64,000 nucleotides of DNA from Peromyscus leucopus (Eukaryota > Chordata > Mammalia > Rodentia > Cricetidae), in NCBI RefSeq assembly GCF_004664715.2, contig NC_051067.1, positions 65,366,982 to 65,430,981 of the forward strand, given 5' to 3'. The notes under the pieces are model-generated. The model was given only the letters and a program-made list of their open reading frames with translations. It did no database searches and was not told where the DNA came from. Numbering within the stretch: the first letter of the stretch is position 1; each line of letters opens with the position of its first letter. Positions 59,301 through 64,000 of this stretch are shown one piece after another. The position numbers were made by a program, and so were the translations under genes.

Positions 59301-59825
59301 CAATCTCTATTCAAGTATTTGACTTCCTTTCTACTCTGTTGGAAAGTGTGGAGGAGATAAGTTTGTAACCACGGCCCTTGGGAACTCAGAACGTCATTTT
59401 GTGCTTTTTGATGGTCTCCCACCACAGGCAACTGACTGACACATGGCAGCACAGGAAGAGATAGTGATGTGGTAGACACAACAGCTTCAGCTTGGAAAAG
59501 GGAGAGAAGAGGTCTACGCAGGCAGCCAGCGAGTGCTACTGACACATTCTTAGAGCATTTTATTCCCATCATGGTCTTGACAGGCTCTGCAAACGATGTT
59601 CTTTCTTACCACAACCTCCCTATCTCTCAGTACCTCTGATGCATACACCCATGGCTGGACCAGGAGATCTCAGGACAATCAATCAATAAATTCCTCTACC
59701 TCTTCTATAAGATGTATGAGGCACAGACTGGTGATCATTCCATAACAGCAATTTCTAACCCACTTGTCAGAATGTTGAAATGCAGAATACCAAACATTCA
59801 TAAAAATATATCAATTAAAAAAAAT

Positions 59826-59848
59826 CACACACATGCGCGCGCACACGT

Positions 59849-59888
<40 letters not shown>
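59826..59888. repeat. (CA)n microsatellite with CG interruption
   Basis: Short CACACA, then a gcgcgcgcacacgtgt interruption, then about 20 CA units. Confidence 0.95.
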
Positions 59889-59890
<2 letters not shown>

Positions 59891-61694
59891 TTCGATTTTT
59901 CATTTTAGCACACCTTTCATTTTAAACAAACTATAATAGAAACAGAAAATACCAACGACCTCTTGTAACTTCTGGCTAGGATCCTGGTAAGTCTGTCCGT
60001 TCGATGCTAAGGTAAACAGCAGCAATCCACACTCTGCTGTGGTACATGATAAAAAGTGAAGGTTGTTGGGGCTGCTGCAACATGCGTACTCTGCCATTAG
60101 AACAAATTCAGAGTAGCTGAACCCTTGCAGCTAACCGAGGGGTTACTGAGTTAAACATCTCAGGGTTATTTGACAACTCCTGCTGGACTTGCATAATTCA
60201 CACAGATAACCTCATGCTCATGGGAAAAATTAAAGATATGAAGTTCCCATGATCTCACCTAAACAAGATATCAGAGAGCAAACTAAACTGACATGACCCC
60301 AGCCTTCCCGACATGGTATTAGGAATCACTTAAGGACAGCTTTAAAGTACTTTGCAAAAATAGAATTATTCAGCAAAAGTTTTGAAGGAAAAAAAAAAAA
60401 GATAATGTGGCCATTGCAAAGAAGAACTGAAATAACTAATGAATATAAAAGATAATGATAGACATGGTTAAAGGGGGGGAAAAGCCATGGTCCCAGCTTC
60501 ACAGAACTTGTCCATAAAGGCTGAGCAATCTCCTCATTCTTGCCAGATGTGGGAAGATATACAGTGGTGGTTACATAGCAAACCCAGGAGATGTGGTCAC
60601 TGGACGCCACCCAGTGCCCCATAGGACTGAACAAAAGAAGGACAATGACACAACATGGTGGCAACCAGAGGACCCACACGTGCTTATAAGAAAATAGCAA
60701 CAATAAACCCCTTTAAAATACTTCTGTTTCACTGGTGTTTTGAAATGTGCATGAAGGTACAGATCCTTTTCAATGCAGGTCTGGAAGATACTGGGAATGG
60801 CTAGGTTAATGAGCAATGGTAAACATGTCTGTAAAACTAGTGTGCACACCTTAGCCAAGCCTCAGACATCTGTTGGAAGACGCTAGTGCGATGGTTACCA
60901 AGGCAACCTGGGTAGGGGAAAAATTCTGCGCGCATATTTCCAGATCCACCTATATCGTTTTCTTTGGGGAGGGTAGTCTAGGGATACAGCGAGAGCAAAA
61001 CAGCATAACATTTATTTTGAACAAAGCCTTGAGATTTGAAGAGAATGATAATGGTGATTTTAGCAAATCATGTCTCCCCATGGGAGAGACTGCTTAGAGA
61101 GTGCTAAGTGGGAGGCACCTGCAAGGAAACTGACTCATTAATTACTTTAAGAATTAAAAAAAAATGGGAAAGAAAGGGCCAGCTGAAGAGACCGCTGGAA
61201 GGCTGTGAATGGCTCAAGTGTGTCAGACTCCCTGGCACTTGAAATACTATGAAAGCCAGATAAAGGCCCCTGCAAAAACTCAAGTTTAGTCAATGTGGTG
61301 ATTACATTCTACATATGTGCTTATCTTTCAAAGAAATAAAGATATTTAACAAGCTACAGTGAGCGGTTTCATCATGAAGCATGTTTCAGATGGCGTTGAC
61401 ATATTTCAGGGCACTTTAGGGTCTATTTAGGAACATATTTATTTGGTGAGAGTGTCCGTTTTGTGGCAAAGTGGGATGGGAATGGATTCCAGGCTCCTAA
61501 CTTAACCAGTTATTTGGTCTTGCGCAAGGACAGCCCCTGCAATCCACCACTCTTTGTTCATAAAATTGGAAGGCCGCCCGCCTCGAAGAGATTGTAGGAT
61601 GTTCTGGAGGACTGGTGGTAACAATATTTGTATCATGTCCGCGAGTAGGATATTCCTGATCTTGCCTACATGGCAAGCATTCCACTAATTTTAC

Positions 61695-61885
61695 CTGGTG
61701 AAACACAATCTAAAACCCATCCCCATTGCCATAACCGCCATCACTCTCACCATCATCTATACCACCATCAACACTGGCACCATTACTATTATCACTATCC
61801 CCCCCCCACTCCCCGCCCCATTATCATTACCCACCAGCATCAGCACCATAGCACTACCACACTATTACCACGTCCACCATCAGCT
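61695..61885. repeat. Degenerate (CAY)n trinucleotide-rich tract
   Basis: CAT, CAC and ACC triplets recur for about 190 bp, interrupted by a C-run at 61,800. One frame reads as a His/Tyr-rich string, but its composition is explained by the repeat and it is not counted as a gene. Confidence 0.75.
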
Positions 61886-61944
61886 TCTTAGCCAAAGAAA
61901 ACTGAAAGAGGGGGAAGTGTATGCTTCTCGGGGTACAGAGGTTT

Positions 61945-62110
61945 GAGCTCAGCCAACCTGTATTTAGTGTCCGCTCTGCCATTTACAATGCAACGTTTCA
62001 AAGTAGAGTTTTCTCCTGTATAAGAAATAGGTACTGTCTCTGCCCATAGTTTCTCAGCTACCCTGAGGTACCAGTGCAAGGTACTTCGCATGCAGTGAGA
62101 CACATGGTGA
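61945..62110 (-). repeat. MIR-like SINE (old)
   Basis: Reverse MIR layout: gtgtccgctctgccatttac, ttttctcctgtataagaaat, aggtactgtctctgcccata and gtaccagtgcaaggtact. Confidence 0.5.
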
Positions 62111-62391
62111 AGGCTTAATCACCACTAGATAGTTTTGTAATGGCTGATCTCTACCAGCATTTGACTCCTAAATGATCACCAAGGGCCCACAGAAAGACTG
62201 TAGGAGATTTCCAAACAGGCTCAATTGAGGAGCTGGCTGTACTTTGCTGAGTACATAGAATTCTTATTTCTCTCTCACACACAACAGTGACAATACTGTG
62301 TGTTTTTCCCATTTCTGCACAGCTCGCAAGCAAGACACTGGATGCCCTCTGTGCTGAACTATCTTTTACTTCCAGTTTTTGCAAGGCTAGC

Positions 62392-62452
62392 GAGTGAATC
62401 CAGGGCTCTTTACACACTAGGCCAGTACTTTACCACTGTGTTGGGTAGGAAG
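62392..62452 (-). repeat. ID-like SINE fragment
   Basis: Reverse: gcgagtgaatccagggctct, ttacacactaggccagtact and ttaccactgtgttgggtag. Confidence 0.6.
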
Positions 62453-62455
62453 CGC

Positions 62456-62472
62456 TTTTTTTTTTTTTTTTA
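62456..62472. repeat. (T)n tract
   Basis: 17 T in a row. Confidence 0.9.
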
Positions 62473-64000
62473 AGGATGTCTGTCTAGTGAGCAACCAGGT
62501 AAGACAGAATTACTGTCTCCTGCTACAGCCAAGGGCAGGTATGCTTACCTCCCACTGTCCCATAAAGCACCCCACTGTGACTGTGTGCACTGGAATCATC
62601 CTGGCTTCTCTGGGCTGTTGTAGAAAGTAGGGCTCAGGGAACCGGTGCAAGCAGGCTGAGACTAGGGCTACTATTTCTACCATGATCAATAAACAGACTG
62701 TCATCTCTTTGCCAGCATCCACAGAGCCGTGCCAGGAAGGCTAGACTCTTAGGCTGTAGACTGTCCTTGACAGTTACTCAGGAGTGCAAAGCATCCCATC
62801 AATTATGAAGTGAGTCAGGAAAGAGGCTGAGGGTTGAGAAGGGGCCGGAGAGTCAGAGAGACGCACAGAGGAGAAGGCTCCGACGTTGATGCAGGGCCCT
62901 TTCACTAATGGACTGTCAGATTCTCAAGCCTGGTTGCTGATGGCCAAGCTTGTTCTTTAACCACACCCCCTGCCCAAGCCACACGTGCTCCCTCCCACCA
63001 GCCACAAGTTCTGTTTCACTAGCTGGACGTGTTGTTCTAGAACGTTCCATAGAGGTCCAGCCTTTCCCACAGGATGTCAGAGGGTAGTAGAGTTGGAGGC
63101 TTGACCCCTCTAAGTCTTGGTGAGTATTTCATTTTTAAAGCACTGATCCTTTTAGTTCCTGTTGAAACTGTAAGCCCTGGAGGCCACATTTAGGTCACTG
63201 AAGAGCAGAATTCAAATGATATGCTAAGTAGGTTGCTATTCATTTAGCATTCAAAAATATACTCTTTTGTTTCATCGAATACCCCTCTTGTTTTTCACAT
63301 CTGTTTATACCAACTCTTTTAAATGGGGCAGCATCGTAAACTATGCTTACGCCTACAAGTTACAAAGCTTCACAATGGTCCGATTAACACCAATATTTAT
63401 GAAATCCAATGTACAGTTTTCTGAGAAACTTAAACCTTTTCACAACACAACTGAAATATCCTGCTTCATCTATGGGGGAAAAAAATCTATTGCAAACAGC
63501 AAAGTACTGCTTCTGATTATTTTCCCATAGTAAACACTAATGTATAATATTTTCCACACAGTTTGAATTCATAGATTGGTGCCAAACGGATTAACCTTTC
63601 ACCTTTTAACCTTTATTGCTCATGTCCTGGCAGCAATATCAATAAAGTATTTCTTAGACCCCAAACAATGAGAGCCCACCCCCTTCACTGTCACCTCAGT
63701 GAGGAGTTCTTTTTCCAAGAGGCGACTGCCAGAACTTTTGTTAGACTTGGAAACGGTGCTGTCTTTAGTTTCTTTCCACAAAGGCATTATTAAATGTTGT
63801 CCATCTCAGACATGGATTAGACATTTAAGTTGTTTGGCCCTGACCAGGAACTCTGAAGTTAGGAAACCTTCGGGGCCAATGGTTATGTCCCCGAGAGAGG
63901 CCAATAGCCAAAAGCATTAGGAATATGGAAGCAAGCAGAGAAGGCCACATGTGAAAGAGATTAAAACAAAGTTTTGGGATCTGGCTGCTAAGCAGACCTC

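Larger units (their letters stand above)
6600..64000 (-). other. FAM171A1: FAM171A1 gene, internal part (exons 2-5 and introns)
   Basis: Four exons on the minus strand read, in order, into the N-terminal extracellular portion of FAM171A1 (astroprincin/APCN), a single-pass type I membrane glycoprotein linked to cell shape and cytoskeletal organisation. Exon order by decreasing coordinate matches transcription from right to left. Exon 1 with the signal peptide is expected beyond 64,000; I see no CpG-rich promoter between 50,320 and 64,000. The exons for the juxtamembrane region, transmembrane helix and long cytoplasmic tail were not found between 24,441 and about 6,600. The gene is therefore partial at both ends. 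Identification rests on remembered family sequence, and FAM171A1 fits better than FAM171A2 or FAM171B because of the glycine/asparagine-rich segment and the [15 protein letters not shown] stretch. Confidence 0.9.
50320..64000 (-). other. FAM171A1 intron 1 (partial)
   Basis: This sequence lies upstream of exon 2 and continues beyond the right edge. It contains a minisatellite, an intact-looking LTR, B1, B2, B3, B4 and ID copies up to 56.4 kb, then becomes sparse. From 56,400 to 59,820 and from 59,890 to 61,690 I recognise no repeat apart from short scraps, and from 62,475 to 64,000 nothing. No first exon or CpG island was found. Confidence 0.8.

Noticed and set aside
59826..59888. CG-alternating GCGCGCGC next to (CA)n as a CpG island
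   Set aside because: Only about 10 bp of CG alternation within a microsatellite. It may favour Z-DNA but is not a promoter island.

Overview
The window is mammalian genomic DNA, almost certainly from a cricetid rodent (hamster, vole or deer-mouse group). The evidence is dense B1, B2, B3, B4 and ID SINEs, including B1 copies with the extra 'gtgcctgtcctggatct'-type internal segment typical of cricetids (about 25,000-25,055 and 54,650-54,690), plus rodent MaLR/ORR1-type LTRs and three copies of a roughly 370-bp LTR with 6-bp target duplications. Species cannot be fixed from the sequence alone.

One protein-coding gene is supported: FAM171A1 (astroprincin), on the minus strand. Exons 2, 3, 4 and 5 lie at 50,092-50,319, 42,089-42,181, 29,894-30,052 and 24,442-24,618. 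Each has AG acceptor and GT donor sites and splits a codon after its first base (phase 1) at both ends. Together they give 657 bp, about 219 codons, of continuous coding sequence for the extracellular part of this single-pass membrane protein. Exon 1 (start codon and signal peptide) should lie to the right of base 64,000. The exons for the juxtamembrane, transmembrane and long cytoplasmic parts were not found, and should lie to the left.

Layout: bases 1 to about 6,600 are an anomalous block with no recognisable rodent repeat, no exon, and CpG close to random expectation. It looks like uncorrected or mis-joined sequence, or foreign DNA. From about 6,600 to 24,441 is intron 5, repeat-dense, with a nested MaLR/LTR/B1 mosaic at 10.87-13.40 kb. 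From 24,619 to 29,893 is intron 4. From 30,053 to 42,088 is intron 3, whose right half and neighbourhood are poor in young SINEs. From 42,182 to 50,091 is intron 2. From 50,320 to the right edge is part of intron 1, beginning with a roughly 20-bp-unit minisatellite about 365 bp upstream of exon 2.

I found no second gene, rRNA, CRISPR array or new enzymatic system. Other open reading frames are short, low-complexity or repeat-derived. The items most worth a second look are the left-edge block, the three cricetid LTRs with their duplications, the minisatellite beside exon 2, and several AT-rich intronic stretches that could be conserved non-coding elements.
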